Shown here one piece after another: positions 51,798-58,938 of a stretch of DNA of 64,000 nt. Within the stretch, counting starts at the first letter, position 1. Each line of letters opens with the position of its first letter. The translations under genes and the position numbers were made by a program. The DNA comes from an uncultured Tessaracoccus sp. (GTDB lineage Bacteria > Actinomycetota > Actinomycetes > Propionibacteriales > Propionibacteriaceae): assembly GCF_947286155.1 (NCBI RefSeq), contig NZ_CAMYPD010000001.1:62001-126000 (forward strand), given 5' to 3'. The notes below the pieces were generated by a model, which was not told where the DNA came from, did not search any database, and was given only the letters and a program-made list of their open reading frames with translations.

Positions 51798-52910
51798 ATG
51801 CCGTCCACTGAGTTCGTCGTCGACCTGCGAGCCATCGCTCGAAACCTCGAGACCGTTCGCACCCACGGTGGAGGACGCGCAGTCATCGCCGCGGTCAAGG
51901 CCGACGCGTACGGCCACGGCCTGGTTCCCGTCGCGAAGCACCTGGAACCAGACGTGCTGGGCTTCGGCGTCGCCACTGTCAACGAGGCCCTGACCCTGCG
52001 AGCAGCGGGTATGAGTTGCATGCTGCTCAAACTCAGCCCAGCCTTGGCCGAAGAGCTCCCGAGCGCGGTTGCGGGCGACGTGAGCCTCGTCGTCGGCTCG
52101 CTTCGGAGCATCGACGTCATCGCCGACGCCGCGCGTCAGCTCGGCAAGGTCGCCAACGTGCACCTGAGCGTCGACACCGGCATGCACCGCGTCGGCATCA
52201 TGCCCGACGAGGCGCGCGCGGCCGCCGTCGCCATCGCCAACAACCCGCACCTCCACCTCGAGGGCGTGATGACTCACTATGCGGTCTCCGACGTCGAGGA
52301 GGGGCGCGAGTTCACCGGCCAGCAGCACGATCGGTTCGCGCAGGCCGTCGCGGACGTGAAGCAAGTGTGCGACGTGCAGTGGGTGCACTCGGGCAACTCC
52401 GGCGCCATCTTGAACCACGACTTGGGGGATGACAACGCCATTCGCCCGGGCATTGCGCTGTACGGGTCCGCTCCCGAACTCAACCGGGATGAGCAGGGGC
52501 TGCTGGAGCCCGTCGCACGCTGGACCTCACGCGTCACACTCGTGAAACACATCAACGAAGGCGACGGGGTCTCCTACGGGCTCACCTGGCGCGCCCCGCG
52601 CGATACCACCATCGCCACGGTCGCCGCCGGGTATGGCGACGGGTTCTCACGCCTGAACTCCTCGCGCGGGCGGGTGCTCATCGCCGGGCGCTCCTACCCC
52701 GTCGTGGGGCGCGTGTGCATGGACCAGATTCTCGTCGACCTCGGCCCAGAATCGGACATCCCCGAGGGCGCCGAGGTGGTGCTGCTGGGTGCGTCCGGCA
52801 ATGAGCGCATCACGACGCACGAACTCGCCGACCTCATGGGCACCATCCCCTACGAAGTGACCTGCCTCGTGACGCCGCGGGTGACGCGTCGGTACCTCTC
52901 AGGACGCTGA
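51798..52910 (+). CDS. alr: Alanine racemase
   Basis: A 370-residue PLP enzyme giving D-alanine for peptidoglycan. The PLP lysine is Lys34 in AVKADAYGHG, and the second catalytic residue is the Tyr of GVSYGLTWRAP. HSGNSGAILN, RPGIALYGSAP, TVAAGYGDGFSR and RVCMDQILVDLG are family motifs in the expected order. Length is normal. It ends 12 bases inside the convergent EcsC-family gene. Confidence 0.93.
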   Translation: MPSTEFVVDLRAIARNLETVRTHGGGRAVIAAVKADAYGHGLVPVAKHLEPDVLGFGVATVNEALTLRAAGMSCMLLKLSPALAEELPSAVAGDVSLVVGSLRSIDVIADAARQLGKVANVHLSVDTGMHRVGIMPDEARAAAVAIANNPHLHLEGVMTHYAVSDVEEGREFTGQQHDRFAQAVADVKQVCDVQWVHSGNSGAILNHDLGDDNAIRPGIALYGSAPELNRDEQGLLEPVARWTSRVTLVKHINEGDGVSYGLTWRAPRDTTIATVAAGYGDGFSRLNSSRGRVLIAGRSYPVVGRVCMDQILVDLGPESDIPEGAEVVLLGASGNERITTHELADLMGTIPYEVTCLVTPRVTRRYLSGR

Positions 52911-53564
52911 GGTCTTCGACTTCGGGCGACGGTTCGGCAGCTCCGCCAGGGTGTGATTGGCGATATGCCTGGTGCTCCACGCATCGACGGCAGCGCCGAC
53001 GCCGCCACCCACCAGCGGAATCCCCTTCAGCACCATGAGCCCGAGTCGTTTGCCGCCCACGGCGCTGAGCGCCCGCTCGAGAAGGGCCTTCGCGACGGCG
53101 CCGTCGAGGTTGTCGTCGAACACCGGCGCGGTGGCCACCATGAGCGGCGAACTCGGCAGCACACCCTTCGCGACGAGCGCCTGGCTGGCCGAGGGGCCGA
53201 GCATGCACATCAAGATGGCGGTGCGCACGCGCGGATCGGCCAGCTCATAGCCACGAAGGTGCGCGACGGCGGCCACCATCCTGGCCTGCACGAACGACGA
53301 TGCGGCGACGTTCGCGGGGATCGTCACGACGGACATCAGCAGCCCGCCCCAGTTCGTCGCGAACCCCTGGCCGCCCGCGAGCGTCAGGTGTTGCGTCACG
53401 ACGGCGCGCACGGCCGCGTCGTGGTTGCCGGCCTTTTCGAGCTGCTGTTTCGCGACGGTTTTGGCACCCGCGAGCCCACCCTTGCCGGTGATGGCGAGTT
53501 CGAGAATCTGATGAAACACGTCGGCGGACATGTGTTCAGCATTGGCAAGTTGGTTGTTGTCCAT
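52899..53564 (-). CDS. EcsC-family protein
   Basis: A 221-residue protein starting at 53564 behind GGAGGTGGAGGAG. The start MDNNQLANAEHMSADVF is preferred over a longer frame that is antisense to aat. Features of the EcsC family: ARMVAAVAHLRGYELADPRVRTAILMCML, ALSAVGGKRLGLMVLKGIPLVGGGVGAAVDAWSTRHIANHTL. One or two weak hydrophobic helices suggest membrane association. The family's role is undefined. Tail-to-tail overlap with alr. Confidence 0.75.
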   Translation of the reverse strand: MDNNQLANAEHMSADVFHQILELAITGKGGLAGAKTVAKQQLEKAGNHDAAVRAVVTQHLTLAGGQGFATNWGGLLMSVVTIPANVAASSFVQARMVAAVAHLRGYELADPRVRTAILMCMLGPSASQALVAKGVLPSSPLMVATAPVFDDNLDGAVAKALLERALSAVGGKRLGLMVLKGIPLVGGGVGAAVDAWSTRHIANHTLAELPNRRPKSKTSAS

Positions 53565-53649
53565 GGCGCTCCTCCACCTCCAAGGTTCGCACATGGCACC
53601 AAGCATCGTCGCGGTGGCCACGGCTGAGGGGCGATGCAACACTGGGTGC

Positions 53650-54309
53650 ATGCTCAGCACCATCTTCGGCGATGCCGCGACCTGGCCCGACCAGGACCTC
53701 ATCGGCATCTCCGAAGAATTCGACGCGCACGTCACCGTCGAGGCGTACGCAGCCGGAGTGTTCCCGATGCCGGTCGAGGGCATCATGGGGTGGTGGTCGC
53801 CGGTGCGCCGTGGGGTGCTGCCGCTCGACGGCATGCGGGTGACGCGCAGCCTGAAGAAATCCGCGAAACGCTATGTGACCACGGTAGATGCGGCATTCAC
53901 CGACGTGCTTGAGCGCTGTGCCGACCCGTCGCGCGAAGGCGCCTGGATCGACGACCGCATCGCCACCTGCTACCGCCAACTGCATGACGCGGGCGTCGCG
54001 CACAGCGTCGAGGTATGGACCCCCGACGGCGCCCTGGCCGGTGGGCTGTACGGCGTCCACATCCGTGGGCTGTTCGCAGGCGAATCGATGTTCCACGATC
54101 CTGACGTGGGGCGCGACGCGTCGAAAGTGGCGCTGTTGCGCCTCGTCGACGAATTGCGCGGCGCGGGGGTGAGGCTGCTCGACGTGCAGTGGCTCACCGA
54201 CCATCTCGCCACGCTGGGTGCCGTGGAAATTCCACGCGACGAGTACCTCCGTCGGCTCTCCGACGCACTTGAGTGCGAGACGCGCCCGTGGCCAAGCCAC
54301 CAGGAATGA
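53650..54309 (+). CDS. aat: Leucyl/phenylalanyl-tRNA-protein transferase
   Basis: A 219-residue enzyme of the N-end rule pathway that adds Leu or Phe from tRNA to proteins with basic N-termini. AYAAGVFPMPVEGIMGWWSP is the classic AYxxGxFPM block; GAWIDDRIATCYRQLHDAGVAHSVEVW, GGLYGVHIRGLFAGESMFH and LLDVQWLTDHLATLGAVEIPRDEYL follow in order. The ATG at 53650 has no strong ribosome site. Length is normal. Confidence 0.93.
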   Translation: MLSTIFGDAATWPDQDLIGISEEFDAHVTVEAYAAGVFPMPVEGIMGWWSPVRRGVLPLDGMRVTRSLKKSAKRYVTTVDAAFTDVLERCADPSREGAWIDDRIATCYRQLHDAGVAHSVEVWTPDGALAGGLYGVHIRGLFAGESMFHDPDVGRDASKVALLRLVDELRGAGVRLLDVQWLTDHLATLGAVEIPRDEYLRRLSDALECETRPWPSHQE

Positions 54310-54355
54310 GCCTGCCGAACGCGGAGGGCTGCCCGTCGACGATTCCCGAGCGCAA

Positions 54356-54391
54356 CAAGAAAGGGCCCGGCCGAAGCCGGACCCTTTCTTG
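54356..54391. terminator. Bidirectional terminator between aat and the ESX genes
   Basis: CAAGAAAGGG..CCGGC (from 54356) pairs with GCCGG..CCCTTTCTTG (to 54391), with one C/A mismatch and a 4-base loop. A-rich on one side and T-rich on the other, it can work in both directions. Confidence 0.85.
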
Positions 54392-54407
54392 CAACGTTGG
54401 CTGAAAC

Positions 54408-54698
54408 TCAGGCCCAACGCGACTGGTTCGAACGCTCGGTGGCGTCGTAGCCGTCGGCGATGTTGCCGAGGAGCACGGGCATGCGCTGGATGATGTCGTT
54501 CTGGCGCTCAGCGGAACGGTCCCACTGCTCCTGCACTTCCTGGTAGGCGTGGCGGGCGTTGTCTTCCCACTGCGCGAGCGAGGTGCGGAGCTCGCCCTTG
54601 AGGGTCTCGAGCATGTCGACGAGTTCCTTGTGGGCGCGCTTCAGGGAGCTGATGCCTTCCTGGAGGCCAGACTGGGAGTATACGGTTGCGTCGCTCAT
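54408..54698 (-). CDS. WXG100-family ESX substrate (EsxA/EsxB-like)
   Basis: A 96-residue helical-hairpin protein. Helix 1 is GLQEGISSLKRAHKELVDMLETL, the turn is QWEDNAR (Trp-Glu-Asp in place of W-x-G), and helix 2 is YQEVQEQWDRSAERQNDIIQ. The C-terminus YDATE gives the Y-x-x-x-D/E secretion signal. Such proteins form dimers exported by the type VII system. The partner is the gene 39 bases upstream. Start at 54698 behind GGAGAA. Confidence 0.9.
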   Translation of the reverse strand: MSDATVYSQSGLQEGISSLKRAHKELVDMLETLKGELRTSLAQWEDNARHAYQEVQEQWDRSAERQNDIIQRMPVLLGNIADGYDATERSNQSRWA

Positions 54699-54736
54699 TG
54701 TTGATTCTCCTTAAGAGTGATGTAAGTACGGGTAGA

Positions 54737-55042
54737 TCAGATGGAGCCGATGAACTTGTTGGCCTCTTGCAAGTTCTCATCCTCGCGGATGCTGTAGTCG
54801 CGGTGCGTCTCGGTCAGAGCGGAGTGGATCTGCTCGAGACCGTTCTTGACCTTCTCGTACTCCTCATCGAAGCGCTGGTAGCCGTTCTGGAAGGCGGTGG
54901 AGGCCTTACCGGTCCAGGAAGCGGCGAGGGTCTGCATCTCGCCACGGAGACGCGTCTGGAGCGCCACGATCTGCTGGTGCTTGGTGTCAATCTGCTGCGC
55001 AGCCTTGTTCATTTCGGCGCGGTCTACGGACTTGTTGCCCAT
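54737..55042 (-). CDS. WXG100-family ESX substrate
   Basis: A 101-residue helical hairpin starting at 55042 behind GAAGGGA. The turn is SWTGKASTAF with an intact W-x-G, and the second helix ends with YSIRED (Y-x-x-x-E). It probably forms a heterodimer with the 54408 product. It is the first of the Esx pair and lies 178 bases downstream of eccB, transcribed the same way. Confidence 0.92.
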   Translation of the reverse strand: MGNKSVDRAEMNKAAQQIDTKHQQIVALQTRLRGEMQTLAASWTGKASTAFQNGYQRFDEEYEKVKNGLEQIHSALTETHRDYSIREDENLQEANKFIGSI

Positions 55043-55220
55043 GATTTCATTCCCTTCGACGGTTACGCCGGTGTAAGCCGGCATCGGTGGCAACTTCGAA
55101 TCACTCGGGGCTGCCGTGCTGTCGGGTATGACATTACGGGCGGAAGGGGTCACTGCCAATAGATTTACCCGACTCTGGTGCCGAATCGAGTAGGAGTACC
55201 TAGACGGGCATGGGTGATGC

Positions 55221-56651
55221 CTAGTTACCGCCGGGGGTTCCCTGCTCACTCAGTGAGCGCACGTTCTCAAGCGAGAGGCTGGTGCCTTCGGCGAGCCCGT
55301 CGGGAATCTGAGACAGCAGTCCGCCCGGCACGGGCACGGGAGTGACGTCCTTGTAGCCGAGCGCGGCGCGGGCCTCCGTCGTAGGAATGGCGTACTTCTT
55401 GCGATCGGTGACGAGGAACGTCGCGGTGTCGTCTTCCTTCGACGACGCGTTGCGCAGCAGCGCACCCGTCAACGTGGGCATCTCGAGGTAGTCGAATGCG
55501 TTACCAACGGCCACGCGGAAGGTCGAGGGCAGCTTGGGGGTGCCGTCGCCGTAGCTGATGGTGGGGGTGTCCGGGTTCTTGGCGTTCCACGTCGCGCACA
55601 CGGATTTGGATTCCACGCTCGAATCCTGCGGGGGGCCGACGGGGCGGTCCCATGGCACGTCGGCGCTGCGGCGGTCCGGCAGATTGAAGCGGTCAATCGA
55701 CTTGAAGTCGCGCGAACTGAGCGTCCGCACTGCCCCCGCGTTGCCCTGGTGGTACTTCTGGATGAGCGCGTCGGCGTCGAGGTAGGAGATACGCACGATG
55801 CCCTCGGCGGTCTGTACGAAGTATTGGTCTTGGTTTTCGTTGTTCGGCGACGGCGCCCGCCCGATGTCGCCGCGCGCCATGCCCGAAACCCAGCGACCGC
55901 TATCGTCGCCGAGGCCCTGAATCTCGAGAGGCTGAATGGGCAGGCCCTCGGGCATCGCGGCGATCCAGGCATTGCCGACGGGGATGCGCGGCAGGTCGGT
56001 GACCATGGCGAGGCCGCTGTTCGTCGGGTCAGTCCACAGCCGGTGCTTCTTGCCGCCGAAGATGAGGTACTCGGAGCGGTCCGAGTGCTGCGCGACGAAC
56101 GCGAAGCTGGAGGACGCCGGGTTCGGGGCATCGAAGTCGAGTGTCACGAAGCGCTCGCCGCCCAGGTTGGGTGCCGTCGAGCACATCTTCAACGGGTAGG
56201 CGGTCATGTTCTTCGGGTCGGGGAGCTGGCGCGGTGCACCGGGAATGCCCTCCATGGGGGCTTGTTCGAGGCCGCTCAGCGCCTCGGTTTTCACGTTCGA
56301 GGTGTTGGGCATGCCGCCCTCCTCGCTGGCGGCTTTCAACCGGGCGGAGGCGACGTCGGCCATAGGAATGAGCATGTCGCCCTCCTCGCTGTAGATGAAC
56401 AGCGCGCCCGATTGGGTGTCGGAGATGACGACACCGGTGCTCTTCCAGTTCGGGTTCGAGCCGGGCTTGATGAGGCCGAGGAGGGTGTAGCCCGCCACCA
56501 ACACGATGCCGAGCAGGACCGAGACGAAGGTGGCCATGCCGACGCGGCGCAGCGGGGGCGTTGGGTCGTCTGGGTCGCGGTTGATGAACGAGGCGATCAT
56601 CCGGCGCGACGTGAACGACTGCGCCTTGAGGAGGTCCTTGCGTGTCGCCAT
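55221..56651 (-). CDS. eccB: Type VII secretion core protein EccB
   Basis: A 476-residue protein starting MATRKDLLKAQSFTSRRMIASFINRDPD, the EccB hallmark, with one membrane helix (about 40-60) and a large extracytoplasmic domain. Two Cys (KMCSTAPNLGG and KSVCATWNAK) correspond to the conserved disulphide. GVVISDTQSGALFIYSEEGDMLIPMADVASARL matches repeat-like elements of the family. EccB forms the periplasm-side part of the ESX pore. The start at 56651 is fixed by this N-terminus. Divergent from eccE. Confidence 0.92.
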   Translation of the reverse strand: MATRKDLLKAQSFTSRRMIASFINRDPDDPTPPLRRVGMATFVSVLLGIVLVAGYTLLGLIKPGSNPNWKSTGVVISDTQSGALFIYSEEGDMLIPMADVASARLKAASEEGGMPNTSNVKTEALSGLEQAPMEGIPGAPRQLPDPKNMTAYPLKMCSTAPNLGGERFVTLDFDAPNPASSSFAFVAQHSDRSEYLIFGGKKHRLWTDPTNSGLAMVTDLPRIPVGNAWIAAMPEGLPIQPLEIQGLGDDSGRWVSGMARGDIGRAPSPNNENQDQYFVQTAEGIVRISYLDADALIQKYHQGNAGAVRTLSSRDFKSIDRFNLPDRRSADVPWDRPVGPPQDSSVESKSVCATWNAKNPDTPTISYGDGTPKLPSTFRVAVGNAFDYLEMPTLTGALLRNASSKEDDTATFLVTDRKKYAIPTTEARAALGYKDVTPVPVPGGLLSQIPDGLAEGTSLSLENVRSLSEQGTPGGN

Positions 56652-56781
56652 TTCTACCCTCACTACTTGACGGTGCGGGGCCAGATTAGCCTGCAAACGG
56701 TGCGCGAGCGATGTCGGAAGTGCCGTGAATGCTCCGGCGAGGCTCTAGAGTTACGCACGGACACGGTCTCGAAAGGACGCC

Positions 56782-57960
56782 ATGTTGAAGTCTGCTCCGG
56801 CTGCGAAAGCGCAGACGCCGTTGCGCGCGCGCTCGACGCGGCACATTCCCCTCGTGGTGTTCTGGCAGATCATGATCGTGATTGCACTCGCGCTGGCCGC
56901 GCTGCAGCAGCCGTGGTCGTGGGTGCTCGCGGGGGTGATGTTGCTCGTCGGGTTGTTGCTGACGGTGCCCGTCAACGGCCGCACGATCCCGCGCACGATT
57001 GCCCACCGTCGGGCCTTCGGGCGGCGTAGGAAGCGGTTCAATGAGGCGCCTGAACAGCCGCAGGATCTCGTGCCGCTGGCGCAGTGGCTCAGGGAGCTCG
57101 AGATCACGCAGATTAAGGATGCGCACGACGGCGAGATCGGCGTCGTCGCGGATGGGAAGTCGTGGACGGGCATCGTCGAGCTCACGTCAGACCTCAACAT
57201 GTTCTCCGACCGCGGCAACCTCCTCAACCTCGACGAGCTGGCGCAGCTCACGAAGCAAGACGACGTGACTTTCGCCGGTATTCAGGTGGTGACGTTCACC
57301 GTCGGGGCGCCGACGCGGGCCATGCTGCCGCCCGACTCGCCCGCCGTCGCGTCGTACCTGGAGATTTTGGGTGACGAGTACCCGCCCCCGGCGGTGCGGC
57401 GGACGTGGATTGCGTTGCGACTCGACCCGCGGCTGTGCTTGGAGGCGGTGGGGCGTCGCGGGCTCGGGCAAAACGGTGTGTTCGCGACGCTGCGGTTCGG
57501 GTTGCACCGGGCGCAGGCCATGCTGAAGCGCCAGGGGATCAGCACCGAGCCGCTCGACCCGAACCAGATCGCCGACGTGCTCGCCACGTGTACGGGGGTC
57601 GGCCCCGAGCCTCGCGAGGAGCGCAGCCGCGAGGAGTGGGACAAGTGGGTCTGCGACGGGCTCACCCACGAGGCGCGCGAAGTGCAGCACTTCGGCAAGG
57701 ACGCGAGCCAGGGGTACCAGGCGCTGCTCGACGCCGTCGCCGCCGCGCCCGCGATGATGGCCCTCACGTCGTACACCGTCTCGCCCGGCGAGCCTGCACG
57801 CGGTGCGGTCCGGCTCGTCACGAACGACGACGAACAGGCACGCGACGCCGACGAGGCCGTGCAGACGGTGCTGCCGCCGTGGGTGAGGCTAGGCCCGCGC
57901 GGAGGTTCGCAGGTGCCCGGATTGTTGGCGACCGTGCCGCTGGGAAGGCAGGTGGACTGA
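56782..57960 (+). CDS. eccE: Type VII secretion protein EccE
   Basis: A 392-residue protein with two closely spaced N-terminal helices (about 23-60, IPLVVFWQIMIVIALALAAL and WVLAGVMLLVGLLLTVPVNG) and a soluble domain, as in EccE. WTGIVELTSDLNMFSDRGNLLNLDELAQL and RRTWIALRLDPRLCLEAVGRRG are typical. EccE stabilises the ESX membrane complex. Start at 56782 behind GAAAGGA. Its stop overlaps the next gene's ATG (TGATG). Confidence 0.88.
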   Translation: MLKSAPAAKAQTPLRARSTRHIPLVVFWQIMIVIALALAALQQPWSWVLAGVMLLVGLLLTVPVNGRTIPRTIAHRRAFGRRRKRFNEAPEQPQDLVPLAQWLRELEITQIKDAHDGEIGVVADGKSWTGIVELTSDLNMFSDRGNLLNLDELAQLTKQDDVTFAGIQVVTFTVGAPTRAMLPPDSPAVASYLEILGDEYPPPAVRRTWIALRLDPRLCLEAVGRRGLGQNGVFATLRFGLHRAQAMLKRQGISTEPLDPNQIADVLATCTGVGPEPREERSREEWDKWVCDGLTHEAREVQHFGKDASQGYQALLDAVAAAPAMMALTSYTVSPGEPARGAVRLVTNDDEQARDADEAVQTVLPPWVRLGPRGGSQVPGLLATVPLGRQVD

Positions 57961-58616
57961 TGTCGACTGAGACGTTGCAGGCGCTCGCGCCCGGCCGTGA
58001 GTCGGTGGTGTCGGTGGTGAGCACCGGGCCGTCGGGGCTGCTGCTGGGCAGGGGGCCGGGCGGGCCCGTCGCGCTGCGGTTGTTTCGCCCGCAGCCGACC
58101 AGGCTGTATCTGGCTGTGCCGGAGTACATGCGGTGGTTGATCGCGTTTCGCGCGGTGTGTTTGGGCGCGCACCTGTCCGTGCTGGCGGAGGACCATCGCG
58201 AGTGGTTGGCCTTGGCCGATACCATCCGGGCGTGCGGAGGCACCGTCGATTTGCTGCGCGACACCGAGAACGTGCCCGGACAAGGGCGCCCGTTTAGGCC
58301 GAGCCTCATCATCGACGACATGGATGCCATCCAGCCGACGCATCAGCTGGGCGCGTGGCAGGCCATCGCGCGGATCGGTGACCCGTCGGAGAGCAAAGCC
58401 GTCGGTGAGCTGCGCAACAGCGACATCGCCATCCTCACTCCGCTGGACAGCAAGTCGAGCGAGAACATCCGACGGGCCTACGCGCTGCCGTCTTCGCAGG
58501 TCAAGGGCGCCCAGGACCTGGGCGAGACCGAGGTCGTGCTCGCCAGCGTGCGCCGCCTCGCGCGCGTGATCGTTCCCCCCAGCCCGATGGAATACCGCAT
58601 GCTTTTCGGCTCCTGA
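57960..58616 (+). CDS. ESX-locus protein of unknown function
   Basis: A 218-residue soluble protein coupled to eccE (TGATG overlap). There is no membrane helix or signal peptide. The first half has GPSGLLLGRGPGGPVALRLF and RLYLAVPEYMRWLIAFRAVC; the second has DSKSSENIRRAYALPSSQVK and the end PPSPMEYRMLF. Its pattern of alternating strands and helices is reminiscent of the EccE soluble domain, but I do not recognise a named family. Coupling to eccE suggests a cytoplasmic partner of the secretion complex. Confidence 0.6.
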   Translation: MSTETLQALAPGRESVVSVVSTGPSGLLLGRGPGGPVALRLFRPQPTRLYLAVPEYMRWLIAFRAVCLGAHLSVLAEDHREWLALADTIRACGGTVDLLRDTENVPGQGRPFRPSLIIDDMDAIQPTHQLGAWQAIARIGDPSESKAVGELRNSDIAILTPLDSKSSENIRRAYALPSSQVKGAQDLGETEVVLASVRRLARVIVPPSPMEYRMLFGS

Positions 58617-58628
58617 CCGCACCGTGCC

Positions 58629-58669
58629 CGGTAGTTGAGTAGCGGCCGTAGGCCGTGTATCGAAACCAC
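58629..58669. repeat. REP-like palindromic element
   Basis: CGGTAGTTGAGTAGC, GGCCGTAGGCC, GTGTATCGAAACCAC. Directly after the ESX gene stop. Confidence 0.75.
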
Positions 58670-58677
58670 ACAGCACC

Positions 58678-58759
58678 AAACTTCAAAATCCGTACGCAGA
58701 TGAGATGAAGTGCCCGATTTAGGGGTGTTTGGTCAATCTGCGTACGGATTTTGAAGTTT
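58678..58759. repeat. Long inverted repeat (24-bp perfect arms, 34-base loop)
   Basis: Arm 58678-58701 (starting AAACTTCAAAATCCG) is exactly complementary to 58736-58759, and T-tracts follow. It shares AAACT-x-CAAAA with the arm at 32469. Probable terminator of the eccE unit or a mobile-type palindrome. Confidence 0.8.
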
Positions 58760-58804
58760 TTCACTCGGCTCGGTGACCGGGCGGGGCGCGGCGCGTGCCG
58801 TCCA

Positions 58805-58845
58805 CCGGTGGTTGAGTAGCGCCGAAGGCGCGTATCGAAACCACC
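58805..58845. repeat. REP-like palindromic element
   Basis: GGTGGTTGAGTAGC, GCCGAAGGC, GCGTATCGAAACCACC: the best match to the family consensus. Confidence 0.85.
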
Positions 58846-58866
58846 ACTGGAGTGGCGACGTCGTCA

Positions 58867-58916
58867 ATATGGAATGTGGGAACCCACCTTTTTCGGTGGG
58901 TTCCCACATTCCATAT
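58867..58916. terminator. Perfect 22-bp hairpin with 6-base loop, co-varying with 49250
   Basis: 58867-58888 is exactly complementary to 58895-58916 around TTTTTC. It ends 22 bases before the eccD stop. The arm differs from that at 49250 at four positions, each compensated in the opposite arm. Confidence 0.85.
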
Positions 58917-58938
58917 CGTCAGCGGGCCTTCGCAGGCC

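Larger units (their letters stand above)
58617..58938. other. 322-base convergent gap packed with palindromes
   Basis: Two REP-like elements alternate with two long hairpins (58629, 58678, 58805, 58867; listed separately). No gene is seen. Confidence 0.7.

Noticed and set aside
51726..52418. Upstream extension of the Q-rich protein gene
   Set aside because: The frame is open but antisense to alanine racemase; the sequence style changes completely at the Met at 51725.
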